From: Bacteroidaceae bacterium
GTDB lineage: Bacteria; Bacteroidota; Bacteroidia; Bacteroidales; Bacteroidaceae
DNA length: 48,782 bases
Assembly (NCBI GenBank): GCA_024398595.1
Contig: JAKSIX010000012.1
Span: 1 to 48,782, forward strand
Direction of reading: 5' to 3'
Under the pieces are notes generated by a model. The model made no database searches. It saw only the letters and a list, made by a program, of their open reading frames with translations, and was not told where the DNA came from. Made by a program: the position numbers and the translations under genes. Below, one piece after another: positions 16,289 through 25,558 of the stretch. Numbering within the stretch: the stretch's first letter is position 1; the number at the start of each line of letters is the position of its first letter.

Positions 16289-17389
16289 ATGGAACATCCT
16301 GAAAATAGCGATGAGTACAAGGGACTGACGGTTAACAAGGGTATTGAGCAGCCGTCGAGTGTTAATCCGTATCTCAGGAACGGACAGTTCCGGCGTCAGT
16401 CGAAATTGTCGGTGGCGGAATATGTGGATGGTATTGTAAAAGGTAATGTCTCGGTACTGGGCCGTGCCGTCACGCTTGTGGAGAGCTTGCGTCCGGAAGA
16501 TCAGGTGATAGCTCAGGAGGTCATTGAAAAGTGCCTGCCATATTCGGGCAATTCGGTCCGCATAGGAATAAGCGGTGTGCCGGGTGCTGGTAAGAGTACT
16601 TCGATAGATGCGTTCGGACTCCACGTTCTCAAGGACGGAGGTAAACTTGCCGTGTTGGCTATTGACCCCAGCTCGGAGCGTACCAAGGGCAGCATACTTG
16701 GAGACAAGACCCGTATGGAGAGATTGTCGCTTCATCCGTCGGCATTTATCCGCCCCAGTCCATCGGCAGGAAGTCTGGGCGGTGTGGCCCGCAAGACGCG
16801 TGAGACAATCGTGCTGTGGGAGGCGGCCGGATATGACAGGATTTTCGTGGAGACTGTAGGTGTGGGACAGAGCGAGACGGCTGTACATTCGATGGTGGAT
16901 TTCTTCCTGCTTATCCAACTGGCAGGTACCGGCGATGAACTGCAGGGAATCAAGCGGGGTATAATGGAGATGGCCGACGGTATTATCATAAACAAGGCCG
17001 ACGGTGACAATGCCGACAAGGCCGAGCTTGCGGCACGGCAGTTCAGGAATGCGCTGCATCTGTTTCCTGCTCCCGAGAGTGGCTGGACACCTCAGGTGCT
17101 TACATATTCAGGATTCTATGACCTCCGTATAAAAGAGGTGTGGGATATGGTATGGGCATACATTGACTTCGTGAAGAAGAACGGGTATTTTGATGTCCGC
17201 AGGAATGAGCAGGCCAAGTACTGGATGTACGAGTCTATCAACGAGACTCTGCGCAGCAGTTTTTACAACAATGGAAAAATAGCCTCGCTGCTTGAGGCTA
17301 AGGAGAACCTGGTGCTTCAGGGTAAGCTTACGTCGTTTGTGGCGGCCAGACAGCTGTTAGACATCTACAGGGAGTCCAATACCCTCTGA
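16289..17389 (+). CDS. meaB: Methylmalonyl-CoA mutase-associated GTPase MeaB
   Basis: G3E-family GTPase (also named ArgK) that guards loading and reactivation of the B12-dependent methylmalonyl-CoA mutase. The P-loop GVPGAGKST lies at residues 96-104, followed by LAVLAIDPSSERTKGSILGD, the ETVGVGQSET switch and the guanine-specificity NKAD motif. The 366-residue length is usual. The mutase subunits, which in many Bacteroidales lie elsewhere, are not in the window. The end of the gene overlaps the end of ispH, on the opposite strand, by 25 bases. Confidence 0.92.
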   Translation: MEHPENSDEYKGLTVNKGIEQPSSVNPYLRNGQFRRQSKLSVAEYVDGIVKGNVSVLGRAVTLVESLRPEDQVIAQEVIEKCLPYSGNSVRIGISGVPGAGKSTSIDAFGLHVLKDGGKLAVLAIDPSSERTKGSILGDKTRMERLSLHPSAFIRPSPSAGSLGGVARKTRETIVLWEAAGYDRIFVETVGVGQSETAVHSMVDFFLLIQLAGTGDELQGIKRGIMEMADGIIINKADGDNADKAELAARQFRNALHLFPAPESGWTPQVLTYSGFYDLRIKEVWDMVWAYIDFVKKNGYFDVRRNEQAKYWMYESINETLRSSFYNNGKIASLLEAKENLVLQGKLTSFVAARQLLDIYRESNTL

Positions 17390-18246
17390 CGGCACTGCTC
17401 CATCAGCCACTTCGGGGTTGATGTGGCTCCGCAGATGCCTATACTGCCAGTGTCCTTCAGCATCTCCGGCGTGATGTCGTCAGGCCCTTCTACGGAGAAT
17501 GTGCGCGGATTGACAGAGAGGCATTCGTTCAGCAGCACTTTGCCGTTTGAGCTTTTCTGGCCGCTCACGAAGATGATTGTCTGGTGTGTCTTTGCGAATT
17601 CCCTTATGTTCTCGCGACGGTGCGATACCTGACCGCAGATGGTATTGAAGTATGACAGAATAGCTCCGGACTGCATCTGTCTGTTGAGTGTCTCAATTAT
17701 TTTGGAGTATCCGTTGGAGGACTTGGTAGTCTGTGAGTAAAGGAAAATGTCCTTGTTGAAATCTATGCCTGCAATGTCATCCGGTGTTTCTATGACTATG
17801 GCCGTGCCTTCGGTCTGACCTACCAGTCCCAATACTTCGGCGTGTCCTTTCTGTCCGTAGATGACAATCTGCTGCCGCGATTTGTCAATTTTGTTGTATT
17901 GCTCTCTGATGCGTTTCTGAAGCATCAGCACAACCGGACAGGTGGCATCAATCAGCGTGGTTCCGTTTGCGGCTGCCGTGCAATATGTGGATGGCGGTTC
18001 TCCGTGGGCGCGGAGCAGAACCTTGGCATTGCGCAGAGTGTTAAATTGCCCGTGGCTGATGGTCTTGAGCCCCATCTCTGCCAGACGCTGGCATTCCATA
18101 CCGTTATGTACTATGTCGCCAAGACAATACAGCTCTTTACTGCGTGAAAGCTCATCCTCCGCCTTGCCTATGGCGGAGAGTACACCGAAACAGAATCCTG
18201 AATCCTGGTCGATATGAACTTCCGGTATCTTTCCTGTCCTGTCCAT
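17365..18246 (-). CDS. ispH: 4-hydroxy-3-methylbut-2-enyl diphosphate reductase
   Basis: Final iron-sulfur enzyme of the non-mevalonate isoprenoid pathway, giving IPP and DMAPP. The three cluster cysteines are Cys19 (SGFCFGV), Cys103 (DATCPVV) and Cys204 (NTICGQ), and the histidines of DIVHNG and RAHGEPP are present. The 293-residue length fits. The ATG overlaps the stop of cmk in a TAATG junction, so it is translationally coupled and the order porQ-cmk-ispH is a single operon, as seen in other Bacteroidales. Confidence 0.94.
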   Translation of the reverse strand: MDRTGKIPEVHIDQDSGFCFGVLSAIGKAEDELSRSKELYCLGDIVHNGMECQRLAEMGLKTISHGQFNTLRNAKVLLRAHGEPPSTYCTAAANGTTLIDATCPVVLMLQKRIREQYNKIDKSRQQIVIYGQKGHAEVLGLVGQTEGTAIVIETPDDIAGIDFNKDIFLYSQTTKSSNGYSKIIETLNRQMQSGAILSYFNTICGQVSHRRENIREFAKTHQTIIFVSGQKSSNGKVLLNECLSVNPRTFSVEGPDDITPEMLKDTGSIGICGATSTPKWLMEQCRQRVLDSL

Positions 18247-18935
18247 TATGCCTGCCCGGATGCTTTGAGGAAGCGGTCATACAGCCATTCGTCCTGTTCC
18301 TCTATACTCATATTGCTGTTGTCAAGCACTATCGCATCGCTGGCCTGCTTCAATGGAGATATTTCGCGGTGGGAGTCAATGTAATCACGTTCCTGAACGT
18401 TCTTCAACACCTCACTGAAAGTTACGTCACTGCCTTTTGCCTTCAATTCATCAAGCCTGCGCTGTGCCCGGACACGGTCGGTCGCTGTTACGAAAATCTT
18501 CAGTTCGGCATCAGGATAGACTACAGTACCTATGTCACGTCCATCCATTACGACACCTTTTTCCGCCCCCAGAGAGCGTTGACGCTCTACCAGTCTGGCG
18601 CGTACGAAATCTATGGCCGATATGGGACTGACTTTGCCGGACACCTCCATTCCGCGTATATCTTTCTCCACATCTTCTCCGTTGAGTACCGTGACCTGCC
18701 TGCCTTCAGCATCGTATCTGAATGATATGTGGATGTTTTCCATTTCCTGTGCCAGTGTGGATGTGTCTATTCCATCAGCGGTGAACAGTCCGTTGCGTAT
18801 GGCAAACAGTGTGACAGCACGGTACATTGCTCCGGTGTCAACGTATGTATAACCTATTCTCCTGGCCAGAGTCTTGGCCATAGTGCTTTTCCCGCAGGAG
18901 GAATGCCCGTCTATAGCTACTATGATTCTTCCCAT
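18246..18935 (-). CDS. cmk: Cytidylate kinase
   Basis: Phosphorylates CMP and dCMP to the diphosphates in pyrimidine nucleotide metabolism. The P-loop GHSSCGKST is at residues 10-18, followed by [14 protein letters not shown], the conserved [14 protein letters not shown] motif and a lid with RAQRRLDEL. The 229-residue length is typical. It sits between porQ (4-base gap) and ispH (one-base overlap), making it the middle gene of a tightly packed minus-strand operon. Confidence 0.94.
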   Translation of the reverse strand: MGRIIVAIDGHSSCGKSTMAKTLARRIGYTYVDTGAMYRAVTLFAIRNGLFTADGIDTSTLAQEMENIHISFRYDAEGRQVTVLNGEDVEKDIRGMEVSGKVSPISAIDFVRARLVERQRSLGAEKGVVMDGRDIGTVVYPDAELKIFVTATDRVRAQRRLDELKAKGSDVTFSEVLKNVQERDYIDSHREISPLKQASDAIVLDNSNMSIEEQDEWLYDRFLKASGQA

Positions 18936-18939
18936 ATAG

Positions 18940-19923
18940 TCAAATGTTTATTGCAAAATTGAAAATGAAGGATGGGGTGGAAACCTGGAATTGCCCGTAT
19001 GACAGTCCGAAGGATATCCTGTCCAGATTGACTCCCGCTCCCAGCGTTACTCCGATAAGGCCTCTATGCCCGTCGGTAGCCAGTTCTGCCGCATTCTTGA
19101 AGTTGTATCCGACAGCCGCATATATTCTGTCTGTTATGAGTATGTCGGCTCCGAGTATGACGTGCCTGAAGAACATATCGCCCGGCGATAGTGTCCCGTC
19201 AGGACTGTAGAAGTCATTGCTGTTCCATCTGTTGAGTCTGTCGAATGTCAGCGACAGTCTGAGCGGTGCGTGCTCCAGCCGCATTGACAATCCGGCGGTT
19301 ATATTGAAAGGCAATGTCTCGCGAATGTCCTGGAACGGCTTTATCTGACCGCCTATGTTTGCGAATGACACACCGGCATTGAAGCGCCCGGACAGGGATG
19401 TGTATGCCAGACCCAGATTGACGGCCAGCGCGAAAGAGGTATAGTAGCTGTACTTGGAGTAGATGGCGTTCAGAGTAGCACCTCCGCCCCATCTGTCACC
19501 GAGACGGTAGCTGTAGGTTCCTCCTATGGCTATGTCGCGCGATGAGAATGTTCCGGATGAATTGCCGACGGCATCGGTAAGGTCGGATACGCCATAATTG
19601 ATGTAACGGGCTGTCACCGCAAATGATGATCTCGCTCCGGCCTTGTCGCAATACTGTGCTCCGGCTGATACGGAGCCTGCTATCCATGTCATGAAATTAA
19701 GACCCAGAATACGTTTGTCAATGGCTGTCAGCACGGCCGGATTGGAATATGTCATAGTGGGATCCGGCTCGGAAATGGATACGTTGCGTCCGCCGAGCGC
19801 GGCTTCGTGAGCCGATATGGGTAACTCCAGAAATCCGAATGCGGATGTCTGGTTCTGTGCGGGTGTCAGGCATGGCAGGCACATCAGCACTGATAATGTC
19901 AACAGGCAAACATTCTTTGACAC
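18940..19923 (-). CDS. porQ: Type IX secretion system protein PorQ
   Basis: A 327-residue protein with signal peptide [21 protein letters not shown] cleaved near the following AQNQ. The rest is a beta-barrel-like PorV/PorP-related sequence with family features [14 protein letters not shown] at the mature N-terminus, repeated alternate-hydrophobic strands and a C-terminal phenylalanine-rich end (FIFNFAINI). PorQ is an outer-membrane component of the T9SS attachment complex that helps anchor secreted cargo. The start is GTG at 19923, since no ATG gives a signal peptide. The gene order porQ-cmk-ispH supports the call. No cargo protein with an obvious T9SS C-terminal domain is in the window. Confidence 0.85.
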   Translation of the reverse strand: MSKNVCLLTLSVLMCLPCLTPAQNQTSAFGFLELPISAHEAALGGRNVSISEPDPTMTYSNPAVLTAIDKRILGLNFMTWIAGSVSAGAQYCDKAGARSSFAVTARYINYGVSDLTDAVGNSSGTFSSRDIAIGGTYSYRLGDRWGGGATLNAIYSKYSYYTSFALAVNLGLAYTSLSGRFNAGVSFANIGGQIKPFQDIRETLPFNITAGLSMRLEHAPLRLSLTFDRLNRWNSNDFYSPDGTLSPGDMFFRHVILGADILITDRIYAAVGYNFKNAAELATDGHRGLIGVTLGAGVNLDRISFGLSYGQFQVSTPSFIFNFAINI

Positions 19924-20003
19924 TTCACAAAGTCTAATCAGTCCATGCGAAGTTAGGAATTAAGTCAGGAATTGTTTGTAATAAAACAGAAATTTTATTG
20001 TTT

Positions 20004-20037
20004 TTTGGCGGACTCAATGAAAAAAACACTATTTTTG
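20004..20037 (+). promoter_or_regulatory. Promoter of tonB
   Basis: TTTG (20004-20007), 22 bases, then TATTTTTG (20030-20037), close to the Bacteroidota consensus with a slightly long spacer. It lies about 40 bases before the ATG at 20076. Confidence 0.45.
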
Positions 20038-20075
20038 CCAAAAGACTGAAAAAAGGTAAAAATGATAATATAATT

Positions 20076-20762
20076 ATGGAAATCAAGAAATCAGAGAAAG
20101 CGGATCTTGAGAGAGGTAAATCTACAGCTTTGCTGGTGGGTTTCGTCGTGGCTCTGTCCGTATTGTTCGTAGCGCTTGAGTGGACCCAGCGCGATAAGAA
20201 GATAGACTTGAGCGGTCTGGTTGTAGCTGAAGTTTCACTGGAGGAGGAGATGGTACCTATCACTCTGCCTGAGAAGAAGACAGTTCCGCCACCACCACAG
20301 TCTGTAACGATTACTGATGTCATTGAGATTGTCGAGGATGATGCAGAGATAGAGGAAACTACCATTGCATCCACCGATGACCAGACAGAATACATTGAGA
20401 TTAAGGAAATCGAAAATGTGGTGGTAGAGGAGGAACCGGATGAGGAGGCTCCGTTTATGGTAGTTGAGAAGATGCCTGAGTTTCCTGGCGGTACAGCTGC
20501 GCTGATGGCTTACCTTCAGAAGAACATCAAGTACCCGTCTGTCTGCCGTGAGAATAACATTCAGGGTCGTGTTCTGATTCAGTTCATCGTCAACAGGGAT
20601 GGCACGATTGTGGAGCCGGAGGTTGTCAAGAGTGTTAACCCGTATTTGGATAAGGAGGCATTGCGTGTTATCTCCACTATGCCAAAGTGGAGTCCGGGTG
20701 AGCAGCGCGGCAAACCTGTACGTGTAAAGTTCACTGTTCCTGTAAACTTCAAACTTCAGTAA
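20076..20762 (+). CDS. tonB: Energy transducer TonB
   Basis: Couples the inner-membrane proton motive force to TonB-dependent outer-membrane transporters. The 228-residue protein has a cytoplasmic Lys/Glu-rich N-terminus, one transmembrane segment at about 16-36, an acidic and proline-containing periplasmic spacer (PEKKTVPPPPQS, then Glu-rich) and a C-terminal TonB domain of about 95 residues starting at MPEFPGG, with YPSVCRENNIQGRVLIQF and PKWSPGEQRGKPV as in Bacteroidota homologues. The ATG at 20076 was chosen; the upstream frame contains only the promoter region. ExbB and ExbD are not nearby. A strong terminator follows the stop. Confidence 0.92.
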   Translation: MEIKKSEKADLERGKSTALLVGFVVALSVLFVALEWTQRDKKIDLSGLVVAEVSLEEEMVPITLPEKKTVPPPPQSVTITDVIEIVEDDAEIEETTIASTDDQTEYIEIKEIENVVVEEEPDEEAPFMVVEKMPEFPGGTAALMAYLQKNIKYPSVCRENNIQGRVLIQFIVNRDGTIVEPEVVKSVNPYLDKEALRVISTMPKWSPGEQRGKPVRVKFTVPVNFKLQ

Positions 20763-20771
20763 TTGGAATAT

Positions 20772-20800
20772 AAAGGGGCTTATACACGGCCCCTTTTTTA
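20772..20800 (+). terminator. Rho-independent terminator after tonB
   Basis: AAAGGGGC (20772-20779) pairs perfectly with GCCCCTTT (20789-20796) around a 9-base loop and continues into a run of T. This is a clear intrinsic terminator between tonB and the polyprenyl synthase gene. Confidence 0.85.
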
Positions 20801-20811
20801 TTGTCGTTGTT

Positions 20812-21786
20812 ATGAGAGACGTATCGTCAATGCTGGAGCAGTTTCAGCAGTATATGGATGCTCTGGATATTCCTGCATCTCCCGCCGGGCTTTATGGGCC
20901 TGTGCGCTACGCGCTGTCGCTTGGAGGAAAAAGGATGAGGCCTCTGTTGCTGATGCTGGCATACAGCATATATCGGGATGATGTGGAGAATGCGTTTGAC
21001 GCAGCATGCGGAATAGAGGTGTTTCATAATTTCACGCTGCTTCACGATGATGTGATGGATAAGGCGGATATGCGGCGTGGTATGCCGACAGTCCACAGAA
21101 AGTGGAATGAGAATACAGCGATTCTGTCTGGTGATGGAATGGTGCTGTTAGCCTACAGATATCTGAACCGAGTATCATCTGAAAATAGGGAACGAGTGCT
21201 GCAGATTGCCGATAAGGCTTTTCTGGAGGTAGTGGAAGGCCAGCAGTATGATATGGACTTTGAACGGCGGGCAGATGTGACGGAAGACGAGTATATGGAG
21301 ATGATAAGGTTGAAGACTGCTGTATTGCCTGCCGCCGCTCTCGAAGCAGGTGCTGTGCTCGGTGGTGCTACGCGGCATGATCAGGAATCGCTATACAGAT
21401 TTGGTGAGAAGATGGGTCTGGCTTTCCAGCTGCAGGATGACTGGCTGGATGTCTATGGCGATCCGGGAGTGTTCGGCAAAAAGACAGGTGGTGACATTCT
21501 TTGCAACAAAAAGACATACCTGTATATCAAGGCTCGTAATCTTGCGGACTGTGAGATGAATGCGGAGATGGACAGATGGGCTGAATATGCAGGAGGGGAT
21601 GACCAAAGGAAGATTGATGCTGTAAAGGGCATATATGACAAGCTTGAGGTGGAATGTCTGTGCAGGGAGAAAATAGTGTCCCTTTTCGGTGAGGCTATGG
21701 AATGTGTCAAGTCCTTGGATGCTGACATGAAAAGACTCGCTGTGCTGACTGATTATGTCAGCGGACTTATTGACAGGAAAATTTAG
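20812..21786 (+). CDS. Polyprenyl diphosphate synthase
   Basis: Trans-isoprenyl diphosphate synthase of 324 residues that extends allylic diphosphates with IPP. The first aspartate-rich motif HDDVMD has Asp79, Asp80 and Asp83, and the second appears as FQLQDDWLD near residue 205. LSLGGKRMRP at 36-45 is the usual IPP-binding start. Chain length (farnesyl, geranylgeranyl or longer) cannot be read reliably; an FTLLHDD approach to the first motif suggests a short-to-medium product. It follows a terminator, so it has its own transcription start, and its end overlaps the possible start of tatD by 32 bases. Confidence 0.9.
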   Translation: MRDVSSMLEQFQQYMDALDIPASPAGLYGPVRYALSLGGKRMRPLLLMLAYSIYRDDVENAFDAACGIEVFHNFTLLHDDVMDKADMRRGMPTVHRKWNENTAILSGDGMVLLAYRYLNRVSSENRERVLQIADKAFLEVVEGQQYDMDFERRADVTEDEYMEMIRLKTAVLPAAALEAGAVLGGATRHDQESLYRFGEKMGLAFQLQDDWLDVYGDPGVFGKKTGGDILCNKKTYLYIKARNLADCEMNAEMDRWAEYAGGDDQRKIDAVKGIYDKLEVECLCREKIVSLFGEAMECVKSLDADMKRLAVLTDYVSGLIDRKI

Positions 21787-22603
21787 AAATATTTGCCATA
21801 CAGGAGGGGTGAGAAGGCTGATTGATACCCATTCCCATATTTTTTTGGAGGAATTTGCCGCAGATGTAGACGATGTCGTGTCGAGAGCCGCAGATGCAGG
21901 CGTTGATACGTTTGTCCTGCCGAATATAACATTGTCCGGACTTGAAGACCTGCTTGTCCTGCGCGAAAGATACCCTGACCGCTGCTATGCCTCGATAGGT
22001 CTGCATCCGACTGAATTGTCTCCGGAGTTCAGAAATGATTTGTCAGCAATGAAAGGTATTCTGGATGAGGATGCCCGCAGTGGCCGGGGACTGTTTCATG
22101 GGATAGGAGAGGTGGGGCTGGATCTGTATTGGGAGCAGGATAGTGTACGTGAGCAGACTGAGGCCTTTGAATGCCAGATAAGGTGGGCTTTGGAGTACGA
22201 CCTGCCTCTTATGGTTCATTCACGAAATGCTTTTCCATTGCTATGTGATATATTGGATAAGTATCGTGATTCAGGATTGAGAGGAGTGTTCCACTGCTTT
22301 TCCGGAGGATATGAAGAAGCCTGCAGGCTTATGGAGTACGAGGGCTTTATGTTCGGGATAGGTGGAACTGTTACCTATAAGAAATCTTTGCTGCCGTTTT
22401 CCCTACCTCTTATACCGCGTGAAAGGGTTGTGGTCGAGACGGATTGCCCGTATCTGTCACCGGTACCGTATCGCGGCAGCCGCAATGAACCTGCGTATAT
22501 GGTCAGAACAGTGGAGAAGATTGCTGGAATATGGGGATGTACGTCCGATGAGGTGGCGGCTGTAACCACCGTGAATGCCTGTAATCTTTTCGGGGTACAA
22601 TAA
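21755..22603 (+). CDS. tatD: TatD-family metal-dependent hydrolase
   Basis: A TIM-barrel hydrolase related to TatD DNases. Metal-binding motifs are DTHSHIF near the start, GEVGLDLYW in the middle, MVHSRNAF, FHCFSG and the late ETDCPYLSP. The frame opens at an ATG inside the upstream gene (21755, 282 residues), but an in-frame GTG at 21809 would start the protein right before RRLIDTHSHIF, which is the normal family beginning; the 18 preceding residues are not typical. An AGGAGG sits only 2 bases from that GTG, so the start remains open. The cellular role (DNA repair or quality control) is inferred from the family. Confidence 0.88.
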   Translation: MSADLLTGKFRNICHTGGVRRLIDTHSHIFLEEFAADVDDVVSRAADAGVDTFVLPNITLSGLEDLLVLRERYPDRCYASIGLHPTELSPEFRNDLSAMKGILDEDARSGRGLFHGIGEVGLDLYWEQDSVREQTEAFECQIRWALEYDLPLMVHSRNAFPLLCDILDKYRDSGLRGVFHCFSGGYEEACRLMEYEGFMFGIGGTVTYKKSLLPFSLPLIPRERVVVETDCPYLSPVPYRGSRNEPAYMVRTVEKIAGIWGCTSDEVAAVTTVNACNLFGVQ

Positions 22604-22645
22604 TCCGGCGTATCCTCCGTTTTTTAACACGTGAATGTATTTGGA

Positions 22646-23803
22646 ATGAACATCAGGATTGTCAGGACTGTGTTTGTCCTGTCGGCGATAGTGATAGCGC
22701 TTGTGTCGCTGTTGGTGTCGCATTCTCTGGTAAGGGATCTGGCTGCGGAGGAACATACCAAGATGGAGATCTTTGCCGGTGCATACAGGACTATCAACGA
22801 GGCCGATGAGAATACTGATCTGAGCCTTGTACAGTTTGTTCTGTCAGGTAACAAGACTATACCCGTGATAGTGTTGGACAGTGATGGAAATATTGAAGAT
22901 TACCTGAATCTCAATATCAGGGGCAATGATACTTTGCAGTATCTGGGCAGGAAGGCTGTACAGATGCGTGAGAGCGGAAACTCAATCCTGATATACCACG
23001 ATAGGGAAATAAATGACAACTATACAGAGGTGTGCTACGGTGATTCCCTGATGCTTAACAGGCTTATGATTTATCCCTACATAGAGCTCGGAGTCGTAAT
23101 GGTTTTCGTGATTATGGGTATAATAGCCCTGCTGAATTTCAAGAAATCGGAGCAGAATAGGGTGTGGGTGGGACTGTCAAAGGAAACGGCTCATCAGTTG
23201 GGTACGCCGATATCATCACTTATGGCGTGGACTGAACTGCTGAAAAGCAAGTATGACGACAATCTGATTGTTGAGATGAGCAAGGATGTGGAAAGGCTTG
23301 ATACGATAGCTAAGCGCTTCTCGAAGGTTGGCTCGATGCCGGAACCACGGGAAGAGAATCTTCAGATGGTACTGCAACATGCTTTGGACTATATAGAGCA
23401 CCGTTCTCCTGCTACTGTGACTTTTGAGAGAGTTTTTCCCGAGGCAATAGTGACGGCCAGCGTGAATGCCCCGCTGTTTGAGTGGGTGGTGGAGAATCTG
23501 TGCAAGAACGCTGTAGATGCTATGGACGGAAAGGGAACATTGACTGTTGAAATCTTTGAGGATTCGGATAATGCGTACATTGAGGTTTCCGACACAGGCA
23601 AGGGTATTCCAAGAAAATCGTTCAAGACGGTGTTTCTGGCAGGATATACTACCAAAACGCGTGGGTGGGGACTCGGACTGTCACTTGCAAAGCGTATTAT
23701 AGAGGATTATCATAAAGGTCGTATTTTCGTGAAGAAATCGGAACTGGGCAAGGGTACCGTGTTCAGAATAGAGCTCAGAAAAAATTCCCATAAAAACGGG
23801 TGA
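22646..23803 (+). CDS. Sensor histidine kinase (orphan)
   Basis: A membrane two-component kinase. From the ATG at 22646 (a GTG at 22631 is the alternative) there are two transmembrane segments, near residues 3-27 and 143-165, bounding a periplasmic sensor of about 110 residues without a recognised fold. The phosphoacceptor is His183 in ETAHQLGTPISSL; the ATPase part has the N box ENLCKNAVDAMD, G1 DTGKGIP and G2 GLGLSLAKRI. No HAMP domain is evident and no response regulator is adjacent, so its partner must be encoded elsewhere. It follows tatD by about 40 bases. Confidence 0.9.
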   Translation: MNIRIVRTVFVLSAIVIALVSLLVSHSLVRDLAAEEHTKMEIFAGAYRTINEADENTDLSLVQFVLSGNKTIPVIVLDSDGNIEDYLNLNIRGNDTLQYLGRKAVQMRESGNSILIYHDREINDNYTEVCYGDSLMLNRLMIYPYIELGVVMVFVIMGIIALLNFKKSEQNRVWVGLSKETAHQLGTPISSLMAWTELLKSKYDDNLIVEMSKDVERLDTIAKRFSKVGSMPEPREENLQMVLQHALDYIEHRSPATVTFERVFPEAIVTASVNAPLFEWVVENLCKNAVDAMDGKGTLTVEIFEDSDNAYIEVSDTGKGIPRKSFKTVFLAGYTTKTRGWGLGLSLAKRIIEDYHKGRIFVKKSELGKGTVFRIELRKNSHKNG

Positions 23804-23807
23804 TATA

Positions 23808-23826
23808 TTAGAACCTGTTTTGAAAT
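23808..23826 (+). repeat. Single copy of the TTAGAAYCTGTTTTGAAAT motif
   Basis: These 19 bases differ at one position from the reverse complement of 40577-40595, which forms one arm of an inverted repeat downstream of the OstA-like gene. Here the motif lies just 8 bases before the -7 box of the DUF177-rpmF promoter. Confidence 0.5.
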
Positions 23827-23834
23827 AAATTTTA

Positions 23835-23842
23835 TATCTTTG
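23835..23842 (+). promoter_or_regulatory. -7 box of the DUF177-rpmF promoter
   Basis: TATCTTTG exactly matches TAnnTTTG, followed by TGCCCCG as often seen at Bacteroidota start sites. The ATG is at 23863, giving a very short leader. An ideal upstream TTTG box at 19-21 bases is missing; the nearest TTTG is 12 bases away, within the shared repeat motif. Confidence 0.45.
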
Positions 23843-23862
23843 TGCCCCGAAAAATTTGTTTG

Positions 23863-24405
23863 ATGGGAAGACTGGGTGCATATAAGATAGATCTGAAGGG
23901 GCAGGAGGATGCTGTAGCATCATACAAGTGGCTTGTTGACAGCGACTTCTTTGCGGCTTTAGATGTGGAGGATATCCATAACGGACACGTTGCCGTGGAT
24001 CTCTCCGTAACGAGGATGTCCGGGGAATATGTCCTGTCATTCAGGGTGAAGGGTGATGTGTCTGTGCCGTGCGACCGTTGTTTGGACGATATGAGCATAG
24101 ATATTGATACCGAAGGGGAACTGAAAGTGCGTCTGGGTGCCGATTTCGCTGATGACGGCGATGTGGTTGTGGTGCCTGAACTGGAAGGAATGATAAATGT
24201 TTCGTGGTATATATATGAGTTCATATCTCTGGCTATACCATTGAAGCATGTACACGCGCCTGGCAAGTGTAACAGGGAGATGAGTGAGCAGCTTGAGAAG
24301 CATATTGTCTCCGACATTGATAACAGTGAGTCCGATGGGCAGATTGATTCCCGTTGGGCCGAACTGGAGAAACTGAACTTTGAAGAAGAATTAAATAACG
24401 ATTAA
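23863..24405 (+). CDS. DUF177 (YceD-family) protein
   Basis: A 180-residue protein of the DUF177 family, linked in bacteria to 23S rRNA or large-subunit biogenesis and usually encoded just before ribosomal protein L32, as here. The recognisable core VPCDRCLDD contains the conserved CxxC pair. A second, shorter reading of the metal-like centre occurs in CNREMSEQ near the C-terminus. The ATG at 23863 was chosen because the longer frame begins with a GTG inside the -7 box. The rpmF start codon is 11 bases downstream. Confidence 0.85.
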   Translation: MGRLGAYKIDLKGQEDAVASYKWLVDSDFFAALDVEDIHNGHVAVDLSVTRMSGEYVLSFRVKGDVSVPCDRCLDDMSIDIDTEGELKVRLGADFADDGDVVVVPELEGMINVSWYIYEFISLAIPLKHVHAPGKCNREMSEQLEKHIVSDIDNSESDGQIDSRWAELEKLNFEEELNND

Positions 24406-24416
24406 AACGAAAGAAA

Positions 24417-24605
24417 ATGGCACATCCTAAAAGAAGGCAGTCAAAGACAAGAACTGCCAAAAGAAGATCCCATGATCATGCAATTGTCCCGACATTGGCA
24501 ATTTGCCCGAACTGTGGCGCTTGGCACGTATATCACACCGTATGCGGTGAGTGCGGATATTACAGAGGTAAGTTGGCCGTTGTAAAAGAGGCTGCCGCTG
24601 AGTGA
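24417..24605 (+). CDS. rpmF: 50S ribosomal protein L32
   Basis: A 62-residue ribosomal protein with the family start MAHPKRRQSKTRTAKRR and a zinc ribbon made by Cys30, Cys33, Cys43 and Cys46. Retention of all four cysteines makes it the zinc-binding form. It is the second gene after DUF177, as in many bacteria, but fabH or plsX does not follow; instead a strong terminator and era come next. Confidence 0.96.
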   Translation: MAHPKRRQSKTRTAKRRSHDHAIVPTLAICPNCGAWHVYHTVCGECGYYRGKLAVVKEAAAE

Positions 24606-24623
24606 TTTATGCAGAGATAAAGG

Positions 24624-24652
24624 AAACGCACCGCTTGCGATGCGTTTTTTTT
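24624..24652 (+). terminator. Rho-independent terminator after rpmF
   Basis: AAACGCA (24624-24630) pairs with TGCGTTT (24641-24647); inside it CGC and GCG add three further pairs after one mismatch. A run of T follows. This separates rpmF from era. Confidence 0.8.
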
Positions 24653-24668
24653 ATATTAATGTACAGCG

Positions 24669-25550
24669 ATGCATAAGGCCGGTTTCGTGAATATAGTGGG
24701 TAACCCGAATGTTGGTAAATCCACGTTGATGAACCTTCTGGTGGGTGAAAGGTTGTCCATAGCTACCTTCAAGGCTCAGACTACCCGTCATCGTATAATG
24801 GGGATAGTGAATACCGAGGAGTCCCAGATTGTTTTTTCCGATACTCCTGGTGTGCTGAAACCGCTCTATAAGCTGCAGGAGTCGATGCTGGCTTTCTCGG
24901 AGTCGGCTCTGGTAGATGCCGATGTGCTGCTGTATATGACTGATGTCGTTGAGAATACTGTCAAGAATGACGGATTCCTGGACAAGGTGGCAAGGTTGGA
25001 TGTGCCGGTACTGGTACTGATTAACAAGATCGATTTGTCCGACCAGGAGTCATTGGAGAAGATGGTGACATCATGGCACGGACTGCTGCCTTCAGCCGAG
25101 ATAATTCCGATTTGCGCCAGGACGGGCTTCGGAGTAGACTATGTACGGAAAAGGATCAACGAACTGATACCTCCGTCTCCTCCGTATTTCGATAAGGATC
25201 AGCTGACGGACAAGCCTGCGCGTTTCTTCGTGTCGGAGATTATACGGGAGAAGATTCTGCTGAATTACGAGAAGGAGATTCCGTATTCGGTGGAGGTCGT
25301 CATTGAACAGTTCAAGGAGAACAGAAACCGCATATTGATAAGTGCGGTGATATATGTGGAGAGAGAGTCACAGAAGGCTATATTGATAGGCCACGAAGGG
25401 AGCGCCATGAAACATGTCGCGACACAGGCCAGAAAAGATTTGGAGAAATTTTTCGGTAAGCGGATATTCCTGGAGGTGTTTGTCAAGGTCGATAAGAACT
25501 GGCGCAGCTCTGACCGTGAGCTGACTAATTTCGGATATAATCCGCAATAA
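24669..25550 (+). CDS. era: GTPase Era
   Basis: Essential GTPase that binds the 3' end of 16S rRNA and assists 30S assembly. The P-loop GNPNVGKST is at residues 11-19, with switch and DTPG motif DTPGVLKP, the guanine-specificity NKID motif, and a C-terminal KH-type RNA-binding domain (from about residue 205) including [20 protein letters not shown]. The length of 293 residues is standard. der starts 8 bases after its stop, so the two GTPases are co-transcribed. Confidence 0.96.
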   Translation: MHKAGFVNIVGNPNVGKSTLMNLLVGERLSIATFKAQTTRHRIMGIVNTEESQIVFSDTPGVLKPLYKLQESMLAFSESALVDADVLLYMTDVVENTVKNDGFLDKVARLDVPVLVLINKIDLSDQESLEKMVTSWHGLLPSAEIIPICARTGFGVDYVRKRINELIPPSPPYFDKDQLTDKPARFFVSEIIREKILLNYEKEIPYSVEVVIEQFKENRNRILISAVIYVERESQKAILIGHEGSAMKHVATQARKDLEKFFGKRIFLEVFVKVDKNWRSSDRELTNFGYNPQ

Positions 25551-25558
25551 TTGACGCA

